Part shown: positions 15,644 through 24,778 of the stretch, one piece after another
Layout of the letters: each line of letters opens with the position of its first letter
Position numbering within the stretch: position 1 is the first letter of the stretch
Assembly: GCA_041916775.1 (NCBI GenBank)
Contig: JAYRYZ010000036.1
Location: 1 to 26,982 of the forward strand
Source: UBA2357 sp041916775
Lineage (GTDB): Bacteria; Pseudomonadota; Gammaproteobacteria; Burkholderiales; Rhodocyclaceae
Direction: 5' to 3'
DNA: 26,982 nucleotides
Program-made: the position numbers and the translations under genes
The notes under the pieces: model-generated
What the model was told of the DNA's origin: nothing
Database searches by the model: none
What the model saw: only the letters and a program-made list of their open reading frames with translations

Positions 15644-16153
15644 ATGGCGGAATCCATGCATGCAGAGGGCGCACCCGGGGCGCAGGCCGACGACGGGCGC
15701 TTCGTCGATCATTACCTGGCGTATCTGCTCGCGCAGGCCAGTAGCCGCATCTCGCGCGAGTTTCACCACGAAGTGCAGGCGGCGGGCCTGTCGGTGACCG
15801 AGTGGCGGGTGCTCGCGAGCCTGGAGGGGAGCGATGGCGAGAGCATCGGCGTGCTGTGCCAACTCACCCTCACCAAGCAGCCGACGCTGTCGCGCGTGGT
15901 GCTGCGCATGGAGGCGGAAGGCCTGGTGAACCGCACCCGGGTGCGGGCCGACCGTCGCCAGACGGTCGTCAGGATCACCGCCAAGGGCCACCGCATGACG
16001 GAAGCCCTGCGCGCCCGCGCGATCGCGCATCAGCAGCGTGTGCTCGAGCCTTTCGGGCAGGACAAGGCTGCACTCCTGATCGCGATGCTGAAGGATCTGC
16101 TCGCGCTGCATCCGCCCGGCGGCGCGGCGGAGCTCGACGACTCCGAAGACTGA
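15644..16153 (+). CDS. MarR-family transcriptional regulator
   Basis: A 169-residue winged-helix MarR protein. After a variable N-terminus, the dimerisation helix (VDHYLAYLLAQASSRISREF, 21-40) leads to LSVTEWRVLASL and the recognition helix region LTKQPTLSRVVLRMEAEGLV (76-95). The wing has the family's DRR core (103-105) followed by TVVRITAKG. The start at 15644 has GAGG upstream; an in-frame ATG at 15587 and one at 15656 are alternatives. It lies between the two catabolic operons, and palindromes occur in both flanking promoters, so it probably represses both until bound by an aromatic ligand. It resembles the role of IadR, the MarR repressor of auxin catabolism in Variovorax; orthology was not tested. 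Confidence 0.92.
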   Translation: MAESMHAEGAPGAQADDGRFVDHYLAYLLAQASSRISREFHHEVQAAGLSVTEWRVLASLEGSDGESIGVLCQLTLTKQPTLSRVVLRMEAEGLVNRTRVRADRRQTVVRITAKGHRMTEALRARAIAHQQRVLEPFGQDKAALLIAMLKDLLALHPPGGAAELDDSED

Positions 16154-16208
16154 AGCGTGGCCCCTGCTGGCCGCGGATGGGCGGCAATGCTGCAGGATTG
16201 AAATCTTG

Positions 16209-16237
16209 TTGACTTGATAGTTTAGGTATGAAATATT
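16209..16237 (+). promoter_or_regulatory. Candidate sigma-70 promoter of the 2-aminobenzoyl-CoA operon
   Basis: In the AT-rich part of the 172-base gap after marR, TTGACT (16209-16214) and AATATT (16232-16237) are spaced by 17 bases. The -10 match is modest. The ATGAAAT half site at 16228-16234 overlaps the -10 region, and an inverted repeat follows immediately, so repression by the adjacent MarR protein is plausible. Confidence 0.5.
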
Positions 16238-16255
16238 CGTTGATAAATAACAACG
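16238..16255. promoter_or_regulatory. Inverted-repeat operator candidate near the transcription start
   Basis: CGTTG and CAACG form perfect 5-bp arms around the 8-base AT-only spacer ATAAATAA. The 18-base element is of MarR operator size and lies directly downstream of the predicted -10 box, about 70 bases before the monooxygenase start. Confidence 0.5.
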
Positions 16256-16325
16256 CTGTTTCGATCCCGCCCAGCGCCGCCCGACCCCATCGGCGGACTC
16301 GGCTCAAAACTGAAGGAGCAACACG

Positions 16326-18617
16326 ATGCGCATCGTATGTTTGGGTGGTGGCCCGGCCGGACTGTATTTCGCGATCCTGATGAAGAAGGCCAATCCGGCG
16401 CACGACATCACGGTCATCGACCGCAATGCGGCCGACAACACCTTCGGCTGGGGCATCGTCTTTTCCGACAAGACCATGGACGGCTTCCGCGAGGCCGACC
16501 TGAAGGTGGTCGAGGAGATCGAGGCGAACTTCCACCACTGGGACGACATCGACGTGTTCTTCAAGGGCCGCAAGATCACCTCGGGCGGTCACGGCTTCTG
16601 CGGGATCGCGCGCATCAAGCTGTTGCAGATCTTCCAGAAGCGTGCCGCCGAGCTGGGCGTGAACATGGTGTGGGAGCAGGAGATCAAGGATCCCGACGAG
16701 TACGCCCGCGACTACGACCTCGTGATCGGCGCCGACGGCGTGTTCTCGACCACGCGCGCCAAGCACGAGGCGCACTTCAACCCGCGCATCGACACGCGCA
16801 AGAACCGCTTCATCTGGCTGGGCACGAAGAAGAAGCTCGACGCCTTTACCTTCGCGTTCAAGGAGACCGAGTGGGGTTGGTTCAACCTGCACGCCTACCG
16901 CTTCAACGAGGAGATGTCGACGTTCATTGTCGAGACGCCCGAGACCACTTGGTACAAGGCCGGCATGGACAAGTTCGAGGCCGACGACTCGATCGCCTTC
17001 TGCGAGAAGCTCTTCGCCGACATGCTCGACGGCCACAAGCTGATCTCAAACGCGCGTCACCTGCGCGGCTCGGCGATGTGGCTGAAGTTCAACCGGGTGC
17101 TGTGCGAGCGCTGGTACAAGGACAACATCGTGCTGATCGGCGACGCCGCGCACACCGCCCACTTCGGCATCGGCTCGGGCACCAAGCTCGCGATGGAGGA
17201 TGCGATCTCGCTCGCGAAGGTGCTCAACAGTACCGATGGCAGCGTGCCCGAGCGCCTCGCCCGCTATCAGGCCGAGCGTGAGATCGAGGCGCTGAAGCTG
17301 CAGAGCGCGGCGCGCAACCGTATGACCTGGTTCGAGGACATCGAGCGCTACACCCACATGGAGCCCGAGCAGTTCGCGTTCTCGCTCCTCACCGGCAGCC
17401 AGCGCGTCGGTCATGAGAACCAGAAGCTGCGCGATCCGCAGTACGTCGAAGGCCTGGACAGCTGGTTCGCAGCGCAGTGCGGCCTGCCGGCGAAGCCCGT
17501 CCCGCCGATGTTCACCCCGTTCAAGCTGCGCGGCATGACGCTCTCCAACCGCGTCGTCGTCTCGCCGATGTGCACATACTCCGCCACCGACGGCGTGCCG
17601 GGCGACTTCCACTTCCAGCACTACACCGCGCGCGGCCTCGGCGGCGCGGCGCTGGTGATGACCGAGATGACCTGCGTCGCCCCCGAGGCGCGCATCACCC
17701 CGGGCTGCACCGGCATCTGGAACGACGAGCAGGTCGCGGCCTGGCAGCGCATCGTCGGCTTCGTCCATGCCAACAGCGGCGCGAAGATGGGCCTGCAGAT
17801 CGGCCACGCCGGCCGCAAGGGTTCCACCAAGCTGTCGTGGGACGGCATCGACCAGCCGCTCGAGAGCGGCAACTGGCCGCTGATCGCGCCCTCGCCGCTG
17901 CCGCTGATCGCGGGCGTGTCGCAGACGCCGCGCGAGATGACGCGTGCCGACATGGATGCGGTGAAGGCCGCCTTCGTCGCCGCGACCCAACGCGCCGAGA
18001 CGGCCGGCTTCGACCTCGTCGAATTCCATGCCGCGCACGGCTACCTGATGTCCTCGTTCATCTCGCCGCTCACCAACCAGCGCAGCGACGAATACGGCGG
18101 CAGCATCGCCAACCGCTGCCGCTATCCGCTCGAGGTGTTCCAGGCGATGCGCGCGGTGTGGCCGGCGGAAAAGCCGATGTCGGTGCGCATCTCGGCGCAC
18201 GACTGGGTGCCGGGCGGCACCACGCCGGAGGATGCAGCCGAGATCGCGCGCCTCTTCAAGGACGCCGGCGCGGACATCATCCACGTCTCGTCCGGCCAGG
18301 TCAGCAAGGACGAGCAGCCGGTGTACGGCCGCATGTTCCAGGTGCCGTTCTCCGACAAGATCCGCAACGAGGTTCTCGTGCCGACGATCGCGGTGGGCAA
18401 CATCTTCGAGGCCGACCATGTGAACACCATCATCGCCGCGGGCCGCGCCGACCTGTGCGCGCTCGCCCGACCGCACCTCGCCGACCCGGCCTGGACGCTG
18501 CACGCGGCGGCCGAGCAGGGCTACTTCGACATCGCCTGGCCGAAGCAGTACGTCGGCGGCAAGGTGCAGCTCGAGCGCAACCTCGAACGCGCCGCACAAC
18601 TGGCGCTGAACGCATGA
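16326..18617 (+). CDS. 2-Aminobenzoyl-CoA monooxygenase/reductase (salicylyl-CoA 5-hydroxylase-like fusion)
   Basis: A 763-residue fusion of two flavoproteins. Residues 1 to about 385 are an FAD aromatic hydroxylase domain, with GGGPAGLY at 7-14 and the second FAD motif GDAAHTAHFGIGSGTKLAMEDA. From about 391 an Old Yellow Enzyme domain begins (PMFTPFKLRGMTLSNR, PMCTYSATDGVPGDFHFQHY). This matches the architecture of Azoarcus evansii 2-aminobenzoyl-CoA monooxygenase/reductase (AbmA), which hydroxylates the CoA-activated ring and then reduces it, destroying aromaticity. Databases often call it salicylyl-CoA hydroxylase/oxidoreductase. AAGGAG lies 8 bases before the start. It heads an operon of beta-oxidation-like genes coupled by ATGA overlaps. 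Its presence indicates that the minus operon delivers 2-aminobenzoyl-CoA. Confidence 0.92.
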   Translation: MRIVCLGGGPAGLYFAILMKKANPAHDITVIDRNAADNTFGWGIVFSDKTMDGFREADLKVVEEIEANFHHWDDIDVFFKGRKITSGGHGFCGIARIKLLQIFQKRAAELGVNMVWEQEIKDPDEYARDYDLVIGADGVFSTTRAKHEAHFNPRIDTRKNRFIWLGTKKKLDAFTFAFKETEWGWFNLHAYRFNEEMSTFIVETPETTWYKAGMDKFEADDSIAFCEKLFADMLDGHKLISNARHLRGSAMWLKFNRVLCERWYKDNIVLIGDAAHTAHFGIGSGTKLAMEDAISLAKVLNSTDGSVPERLARYQAEREIEALKLQSAARNRMTWFEDIERYTHMEPEQFAFSLLTGSQRVGHENQKLRDPQYVEGLDSWFAAQCGLPAKPVPPMFTPFKLRGMTLSNRVVVSPMCTYSATDGVPGDFHFQHYTARGLGGAALVMTEMTCVAPEARITPGCTGIWNDEQVAAWQRIVGFVHANSGAKMGLQIGHAGRKGSTKLSWDGIDQPLESGNWPLIAPSPLPLIAGVSQTPREMTRADMDAVKAAFVAATQRAETAGFDLVEFHAAHGYLMSSFISPLTNQRSDEYGGSIANRCRYPLEVFQAMRAVWPAEKPMSVRISAHDWVPGGTTPEDAAEIARLFKDAGADIIHVSSGQVSKDEQPVYGRMFQVPFSDKIRNEVLVPTIAVGNIFEADHVNTIIAAGRADLCALARPHLADPAWTLHAAAEQGYFDIAWPKQYVGGKVQLERNLERAAQLALNA

Positions 18618-19405
18618 GCGCGCCGGCCCTCGGTCCGCTCGCCGGCCGTCATGCGCTCGTCACCGGTGCCGGCAGCGGCATCGGTGAGGCGATCGCGATC
18701 GAGCTCGCCAGCCTTGGCGCCACGCTGACGCTGCTCGGCCGGCGGTCCGCGCCGTTGGCCGCCACGCTCGCGAAGCTCGCCGGCGAGGGGCATGGCGTGG
18801 TTGTGGCCGACATCACCGACCACGCTGCAGTCGCCGCTGCGTTTGGGGAGGCCGCTGCGGCGCGCGGGCCGGTCGCGATCCTGGTGAACAACGCCGGCGC
18901 GGCGAAGAGCGCGCCGGCGGGCAAGACCTCGCCCGCGCTGTGGGACGAGATGATCGCGGTGAACCTCGGTGGCACCTTCAACTGCACCGTCGCGGCGCTG
19001 CCCGGTATGCAGGCGGCGCGCTGGGGGCGGATCGTGAACATCGCCAGCACCGCCGGACTGGTGGGCTACGCCTACGTTTCGGCCTACTGCGCCGCCAAGC
19101 ACGGTGTGATCGGCTATACCCGCGCGCTCGCGCTGGAGGTGGCGAAGCAGGGCATCACGGTGAACGCGGTGTGCCCGGGCTATACCGACACGCCGCTGCT
19201 GGGCGGAGCGGTGCACAACATCGTCGCCAAGACCGGCCGCAGCAGCGACGACGCCAAGGCCACGCTGGCCGCGAGCAATCCGCAGGGCCGGCTGATCCAA
19301 CCCGAGGATGTCGCCCGCACGGTGGGCTGGCTGTGCCTGCCTGGCGCCGAGGCCATCCACGGACAGGCGATTCCGGTCGCGGGCGGCGAGGTCATGGCCG
19401 GCTAG
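18614..19405 (+). CDS. Short-chain dehydrogenase/reductase (candidate 3-hydroxyacyl-CoA dehydrogenase)
   Basis: A 263-residue classical SDR with TGAGSGIG at 17-24, NNAG at 92-95, Ser145, and YCAAK with Tyr158 and Lys162. The start overlaps the monooxygenase stop (ATGA). The proline-rich PGYTDTPLL segment and the C-terminal IPVAGGEVMAG fit the FabG/3-hydroxyacyl-CoA dehydrogenase-like group. Its position between the dearomatising enzyme and enoyl-CoA hydratase suggests oxidation of a ring-derived 3-hydroxyacyl-CoA, or reduction of the 5-oxo group of the dearomatised product. Which of these it does cannot be decided from sequence. Confidence 0.92.
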   Translation: MSAPALGPLAGRHALVTGAGSGIGEAIAIELASLGATLTLLGRRSAPLAATLAKLAGEGHGVVVADITDHAAVAAAFGEAAAARGPVAILVNNAGAAKSAPAGKTSPALWDEMIAVNLGGTFNCTVAALPGMQAARWGRIVNIASTAGLVGYAYVSAYCAAKHGVIGYTRALALEVAKQGITVNAVCPGYTDTPLLGGAVHNIVAKTGRSSDDAKATLAASNPQGRLIQPEDVARTVGWLCLPGAEAIHGQAIPVAGGEVMAG

Positions 19406-19519
19406 GATACGGCCGACCGGTGCCGAATGCCGCGCAATGCAGGCACGCACGAACATGAGACGACAGTACGCGCAAGACAGGTTCAACGCGAACACGACAC
19501 ATCAGGCAGGGAGGAAACG

Positions 19520-20365
19520 ATGGCAGAACTTTCGATGAAGGACCACAAGCGGCCGTTCAAGGACTATGCCGCGCGCCACTTCAAATGGACGTGCAGTGAC
19601 GACGGTAGGGTGGCGACGATCACCCTCAACCGGCCGGACAAGAAGAACCCGCTCACCTTCGACTCCTATGCCGAACTGCGCGACCTCTTCGACGCGCTGC
19701 GCTACGCGAATGACGTGCGCGCGGTGGTGGTGCAGGGCGAGGGCGGCAACTTCTGCTCCGGCGGTGACGTGTTCGAGATCATCGAGCCGCTCACCCGCAT
19801 GAGCATGCCGGAACTGCTGGACTTCACCCGCATGACCGGCGACCTGGTGAAGACCATGCGCCGCTGCCCGCAGCCCATCATCGCCGCGATCGACGGCATC
19901 TGCGCCGGCGCCGGTGCAATGGTGGCGCTTGCGTCGGATTTTCGCATCGGTACGCCCGAGGCGAAGACTGCCTACCTCTTCACCCGCGTCGGCCTCGCCG
20001 GCGCCGACATGGGCGCCTGCGGCCTGCTGCCGCGCATGATCGGCCAGGGGCGCGCCACCGAACTCCTCATGACCGGCCGTGCGATGAGCGCCGAGGAAGG
20101 CCTCGCATGGGGCTTCTTCAGTGCGCTCCATCCCGCTGCAGCGCTTGGCGAGGCGGCGGAGAAGCTCGCGCGCAACCTTGCCGATGGCCCGTGGTTCGCG
20201 CACACCGTGACCAAGACCATGCTCAACCAGGAATGGGCGATGGGCATCGAGGAGATGATCGAATCCGAGGCCCAGGCCCAGGCGATCTGCATGATGACCG
20301 GCGACTTCGGCCGCGCCTTTGAGGCCTTCGCAGCGAAGCAGAAGCCTCAGTTCCACGGCAACTGA
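19520..20365 (+). CDS. Enoyl-CoA hydratase/isomerase family protein
   Basis: A 281-residue crotonase-fold protein. The oxyanion-hole segments are visible: GGNFCSGGDVFEI (75-87) and GICAGAGAMVALASDFRI (126-143). They are followed by RVGLAGADMGACGLLPRMIG (156-175), the position of the catalytic acid loop, where Asp163 appears instead of the common glutamate pattern. That is typical of divergent aromatic-pathway members rather than plain hydratases. GGGAGG lies directly before the start at 19520, and 114 bases separate it from the SDR with no recognisable element. Likely roles are hydration of an alicyclic enoyl-CoA or hydrolytic ring cleavage of a cyclic beta-keto acyl-CoA. Confidence 0.92.
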   Translation: MAELSMKDHKRPFKDYAARHFKWTCSDDGRVATITLNRPDKKNPLTFDSYAELRDLFDALRYANDVRAVVVQGEGGNFCSGGDVFEIIEPLTRMSMPELLDFTRMTGDLVKTMRRCPQPIIAAIDGICAGAGAMVALASDFRIGTPEAKTAYLFTRVGLAGADMGACGLLPRMIGQGRATELLMTGRAMSAEEGLAWGFFSALHPAAALGEAAEKLARNLADGPWFAHTVTKTMLNQEWAMGIEEMIESEAQAQAICMMTGDFGRAFEAFAAKQKPQFHGN

Positions 20366-20374
20366 GGAGCCGCC

Positions 20375-21537
<1,163 letters not shown>

Positions 21538-21541
<4 letters not shown>

Positions 21542-22020
21542 GCGCGCCCGATCGTGACACGGCGTCCGTTCGCGGCACGGCGCAGGATGCCGGCGCGCAC
21601 GCCCCGGTCGAGTTCGTCGTCGAGCGCACGGTGCGCTTCGCCGACTGCGATCCGGCCGGCATCGTGTTCTTCCCCAACTACTTCCGCATGCTCAACGACG
21701 TGGTGGAAGACTGGTGGGCACATCTCGGTTTCCCGTGGACCGAGCTCATCACGCGGCGGCGCATGGGCACGCCCACCGCGCGGCTGGACACCGAGTTCGT
21801 GCGCCCGTCGCTGTTCGGCGACACGCTGCGCTTTCACCTGTCGGTGGAGAAGCTCGGCAGCAGCTCGCTCGCGTTGCGCCACGTCGTCGTCGGCGCCGAC
21901 TGCGCGCGCCTGCGCGCGAGCCAGCTCATGGTTGCAACCTCGCTGGAAACCCACACATCCACGCCATGGCCGGACGACGTGCGCCAGGCAATCATCCGCT
22001 TCAAGGAGAGAGAACAATGA
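21538..22020 (+). CDS. Hotdog-fold acyl-CoA thioesterase (4-hydroxybenzoyl-CoA thioesterase-like)
   Basis: A 160-residue single-hotdog protein. The catalytic helix region reads FADCDPAGIVFFPNYFRM, with Asp38 aligned to Asp17 of Pseudomonas 4-hydroxybenzoyl-CoA thioesterase, the known catalytic residue. An N-terminal extension of about 22 polar residues precedes the fold. Both ends overlap neighbouring genes by ATGA. In A. evansii-type CoA pathways such thioesterases are thought to free CoA from dead-end aryl-CoA esters, here most likely 2-aminobenzoyl-CoA, rather than to carry the main flux; that is inference. Confidence 0.92.
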
Positions 22021-22412
22021 ACAAGATCCTGCAACCGGAAGGCTGGGCTGCGCCCAAGGGTTACGCCAACGGCATCGAGGCGCGCGGCAGGCAGATCTAC
22101 GTCGGCGGTCAGATCGGCTGGAACGCCGAATGCAAGTTCGAGAGCGACGATCTCGTCGTGCAGATCCACCAGGCGCTGAAGAACTCGGTCGACGTGGTCC
22201 GTACCGCCGGCGGCGGCCCGGAGCACATCGTGCGCATGACCTGGTACCTGGAAGACAAGAAGGAGTACGTCGCGCGCCTCAAGGAAATCGGCGCCGTCTA
22301 CCGCGAGGTGATGGGGCGCAATTACCCCGCGATGACAGCGATCCAGGTCGCCGACTTGGTCGAGGACGCGGCCAAGGTCGAGATCGAGGTGACGGCGGTG
22401 ATTCCGGACTGA
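22017..22412 (+). CDS. Rid (YjgF/YER057c) family protein lacking the canonical arginine
   Basis: A 131-residue Rid-family protein with the usual order: YVGGQIGW, a helix with VVQIHQALKN, HIVRMTWYL, and the terminal AAKVEIEVTAV strand. The arginine that binds the imino acid carboxylate in true RidA deaminases would fall in the YPAMTAIQVADL segment but is Met106. It therefore probably does not deaminate 2-aminoacrylate-like acids. The start overlaps the thioesterase stop. The product of 2-aminobenzoyl-CoA monooxygenase/reductase is a cyclic enamine CoA ester without a free carboxylate, so a Rid protein adapted to hydrolyse that enamine and release ammonia would fit (inference). Confidence 0.9.
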   Translation: MNKILQPEGWAAPKGYANGIEARGRQIYVGGQIGWNAECKFESDDLVVQIHQALKNSVDVVRTAGGGPEHIVRMTWYLEDKKEYVARLKEIGAVYREVMGRNYPAMTAIQVADLVEDAAKVEIEVTAVIPD

Positions 22413-22537
22413 AGCTGCACGCTTTGCCTGCTCCGCGCCTGGATGGTCAGAAGCGCGCGAATCGGTCACACTCCCCGCACGAACAATGACGCGGCACCCA
22501 TGGCAGGTCGCTGCGCGTTCCCGACGAGGAGACAGGC

Positions 22538-24523
22538 ATGCTGGCGCAGCAACGTGTTCATATCGACACCGTGCTCGAGGCGGTCGGTGCGCGATCGGCG
22601 AGCGGCCGGGTCAGCGCACATGACGAGGTGATCCGTAGTTCCTGGCGGCGCTGTGTGCAGGAGCACCGGCTCGATCCGACGCGCATGCAGGAGGCCGTGA
22701 TCCTGCCGGATGCACGCTTGCGCGAGCATCAGGACCAGATGGAGTCCTTCATCCAGATCGCGCGGCACGGGCTGGAGCAGCTCTATCAGCAGGTGGCGGG
22801 CCTGGGTTACTGCGTACTGCTCACCGACGCGCGCGGGGTGACAGTGGATTTTCTGGGCGACCTCGCGTTCGAACCCAGTTTGCGCAAGTCCGGCTTGTAC
22901 CTGGGGGCCGACTGGAGCGAGGCGTTCGCCGGCACCTGTGGCGTCGGCACCTGCATCGCCACCGGCGAGGCGCTGACGGTGCATCTGGACGACCATTTCG
23001 ATGCCACCCATATTCCGCTGACCTGCACCACCGCACCCGTTTTCGATGCCTTCGGCGAGCTGACCGCGGTGCTGGACATCTCGGCGCTGACCTCGCCGCA
23101 GGCGAAGGAGAGCCAGCGTCTTGCGCTGCAGCTGGTGAAAATGGTGGCGGGGCAGGTCGAGAACGCGAGCTTTCTGCAGCGCTTCCATGGTGATTGGATC
23201 CTGCGCCTGAGCACGGCGCCGCAGTTTCTGGAGGTGAATCCGCAGTATCTGCTCGCGCTGGATGCGGCCGGGCAGATCATCGGCCACAACCGCGCGGCGC
23301 AGCTGCGGCTTTCGTCCGAGTTGGGCCTGGAGCGGCTGATCGGATTGCCGTTCGAGCGCATCTTCGACGCAGCGCTCGGCGAACTCGGCCGCTACGTCGG
23401 TCCGCTTGCCCCCGAGGCACGCACGGTGGCCGTGGCCGGAGGCGGCCGTGTGCTGTTCATGCTCGCCTCGCCGCCACCGTTGCGCAGCGCATCGCCGGTG
23501 GCCGATACGCGCCAGGTCGCGCTGCCGGCGCCGCTTGCAGCCCTGTCGGGTGGCGACGCGCTCCTCGACCGGCAGATCGAACGCGCCGCGCGTCTGGTGA
23601 ACTCGCCGGTGAGCCTCCTGCTGACCGGCGAGACGGGATCGGGCAAGGAGTTCTTCGCCAAGGCGGTGCACGAGAGCAGCGCGCGGCGGCGCAAGCCCTT
23701 CGTCGCGGTGAATTGCGCGGCGATTCCCGAGACGCTCATCGAGAGCGAGCTCTTCGGCTACCTGCCCGGCAGCTTCTCCGGGGCGGCGAGCAAGGGCAAG
23801 CGCGGGCTGATCCAGGCGGCGGATGGCGGCACGCTCTTCCTCGACGAGATCGGCGACATGCCGCTCGCGCTGCAGGCGCGCCTGCTGCGGGTGCTGGCCG
23901 AACGCGAGGTGCTGCCGATCGGCGCGATGCAGCCGCAGCCGGTGGACATCCGCGTGATCGCCGCGACCCACTGCGATCTCGTCGGCCTCACCCGTTCGGG
24001 GCGCTTTCGTGATGACCTCTACTACCGGCTCAATGGTGCCCAGATCACCCTGCCGCCGCTGAGGAAGCGTGCCGACCTCGGCTGGATGATCGACCGCATG
24101 CTCGCGCTCGGCGCGCGAGATTCGCACGATGCGCAGGGTGGGACGGCGGCTGTGCCGGTTCTCTCGCCGGGGGCACGCGCGCGGCTGATGCAGCATGCGT
24201 GGCCGGGCAACCTGCGCGAGCTCCGCAATGTCATCGAGTACGCGCGCTCGGTGTGCCGTGGCGGCCGCATCGAGCTCGACGACCTGCCGGATGCGCTGCT
24301 CCAGCCGGACGGGCCAGACCTGCCATCGGAAGCTGCACCATCGGCGTTGCCTGCACCCGCGGCGCCAGGCATGCCGGCCGAAGCGGCGCAATTGCTTCAG
24401 GTGCTCCGTGATGCGCACTGGAACGTCACTGCGGCAGCCCGCGCGCTGGGGCTCGCGCGTATGACGCTCTACCGGCGCATGAAGCGCTGGGGTATCCAGT
24501 CGCCGAACCAGACGGATGCATGA
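22538..24523 (+). CDS. Sigma-54-dependent activator (AcoR-like, GAF-AAA+-Fis)
   Basis: A 661-residue enhancer-binding protein. The N-terminal part (about 70-210) looks like a GAF-type sensor, including CGVGTCIATGEAL and TCTTAPVFDAFGELTAVLDIS, as in AcoR. A possible PAS-like region follows. The AAA+ domain has Walker A GETGSGK at 364-370, the sigma-54 loop GSFSGA at 411-416 in place of the usual GAFTGA, and Walker B GTLFLDEIGD at 431-440. The C-terminus carries a Fis-type helix-turn-helix (NVTAAARALGLARMTLYRRM). A GAGGAG site precedes the start. It is separated from the Rid gene by 125 bases and probably activates the flavin monooxygenase gene next door, which has a sigma-54 promoter and an upstream palindrome. 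Confidence 0.93.
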   Translation: MLAQQRVHIDTVLEAVGARSASGRVSAHDEVIRSSWRRCVQEHRLDPTRMQEAVILPDARLREHQDQMESFIQIARHGLEQLYQQVAGLGYCVLLTDARGVTVDFLGDLAFEPSLRKSGLYLGADWSEAFAGTCGVGTCIATGEALTVHLDDHFDATHIPLTCTTAPVFDAFGELTAVLDISALTSPQAKESQRLALQLVKMVAGQVENASFLQRFHGDWILRLSTAPQFLEVNPQYLLALDAAGQIIGHNRAAQLRLSSELGLERLIGLPFERIFDAALGELGRYVGPLAPEARTVAVAGGGRVLFMLASPPPLRSASPVADTRQVALPAPLAALSGGDALLDRQIERAARLVNSPVSLLLTGETGSGKEFFAKAVHESSARRRKPFVAVNCAAIPETLIESELFGYLPGSFSGAASKGKRGLIQAADGGTLFLDEIGDMPLALQARLLRVLAEREVLPIGAMQPQPVDIRVIAATHCDLVGLTRSGRFRDDLYYRLNGAQITLPPLRKRADLGWMIDRMLALGARDSHDAQGGTAAVPVLSPGARARLMQHAWPGNLRELRNVIEYARSVCRGGRIELDDLPDALLQPDGPDLPSEAAPSALPAPAAPGMPAEAAQLLQVLRDAHWNVTAAARALGLARMTLYRRMKRWGIQSPNQTDA

Positions 24524-24561
24524 GCGCGAGAAGTCCGCGATGCGTGTGAGCCGGGTTACAC

Positions 24562-24585
24562 CTGTCACAGCACGGGCTGTGACAG
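24562..24585. promoter_or_regulatory. Perfect 9-bp inverted repeat: upstream activator site candidate
   Basis: CTGTCACAG and CTGTGACAG are exact inverted repeats separated by CACGGG. Additional half-site-like GTGACA (24596-24601) follows. The element lies about 130-150 bases upstream of the -24/-12 promoter, the normal distance for an enhancer bound by a sigma-54 activator, and just after the activator's own gene. A terminator role is unlikely because no T-run follows. Confidence 0.72.
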
Positions 24586-24711
24586 TCGTCTCGCAGTGAC
24601 ACCTGCCGAACGGGCAGGGAGCCAGCGACGTTCGCCCGTGCTGCCTTTGAATCCGATGTAAAACAACGGCTTGAGATCAGTATCGGTCTGCGGCGGTGAC
24701 GCGCGCCGCGC

Positions 24712-24726
24712 AGGCACGTCCCTTGC
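24712..24726 (+). promoter_or_regulatory. Sigma-54 (-24/-12) promoter of the flavin monooxygenase gene
   Basis: AGGCAC-N5-TTGC matches the consensus TGGCAC-N5-TTGC at every informative position except the first T, with the invariant GG and GC correctly spaced. Transcription would begin near 24738, about 40 bases before the monooxygenase ATG. The upstream palindrome and the adjacent activator gene make this a complete sigma-54 control unit. Confidence 0.78.
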
Positions 24727-24778
24727 GAATGTCCCGGCACCGGAAGATGCCGGTCCAGACAATCAAGGAGACAACAGC

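Noticed and set aside
16326..18617. Literal reading of the fusion flavoprotein as a salicylyl-CoA 5-hydroxylase
   Set aside because: The same architecture is that of 2-aminobenzoyl-CoA monooxygenase/reductase. The surrounding operon lacks salicylate or gentisate genes and contains nitrogen-handling and beta-oxidation genes.
22501..22514. Possible sigma-54 promoter upstream of the activator gene
   Set aside because: TGGCAG is followed by CTGC at a 4-base rather than 5-base spacing, and the TTGC match is broken, so it does not meet the consensus.
24562..24585. Inverted repeat read as an intrinsic terminator of the activator gene
   Set aside because: The arms are perfect but no T-run follows, and the location relative to the -24/-12 promoter fits an enhancer site better.
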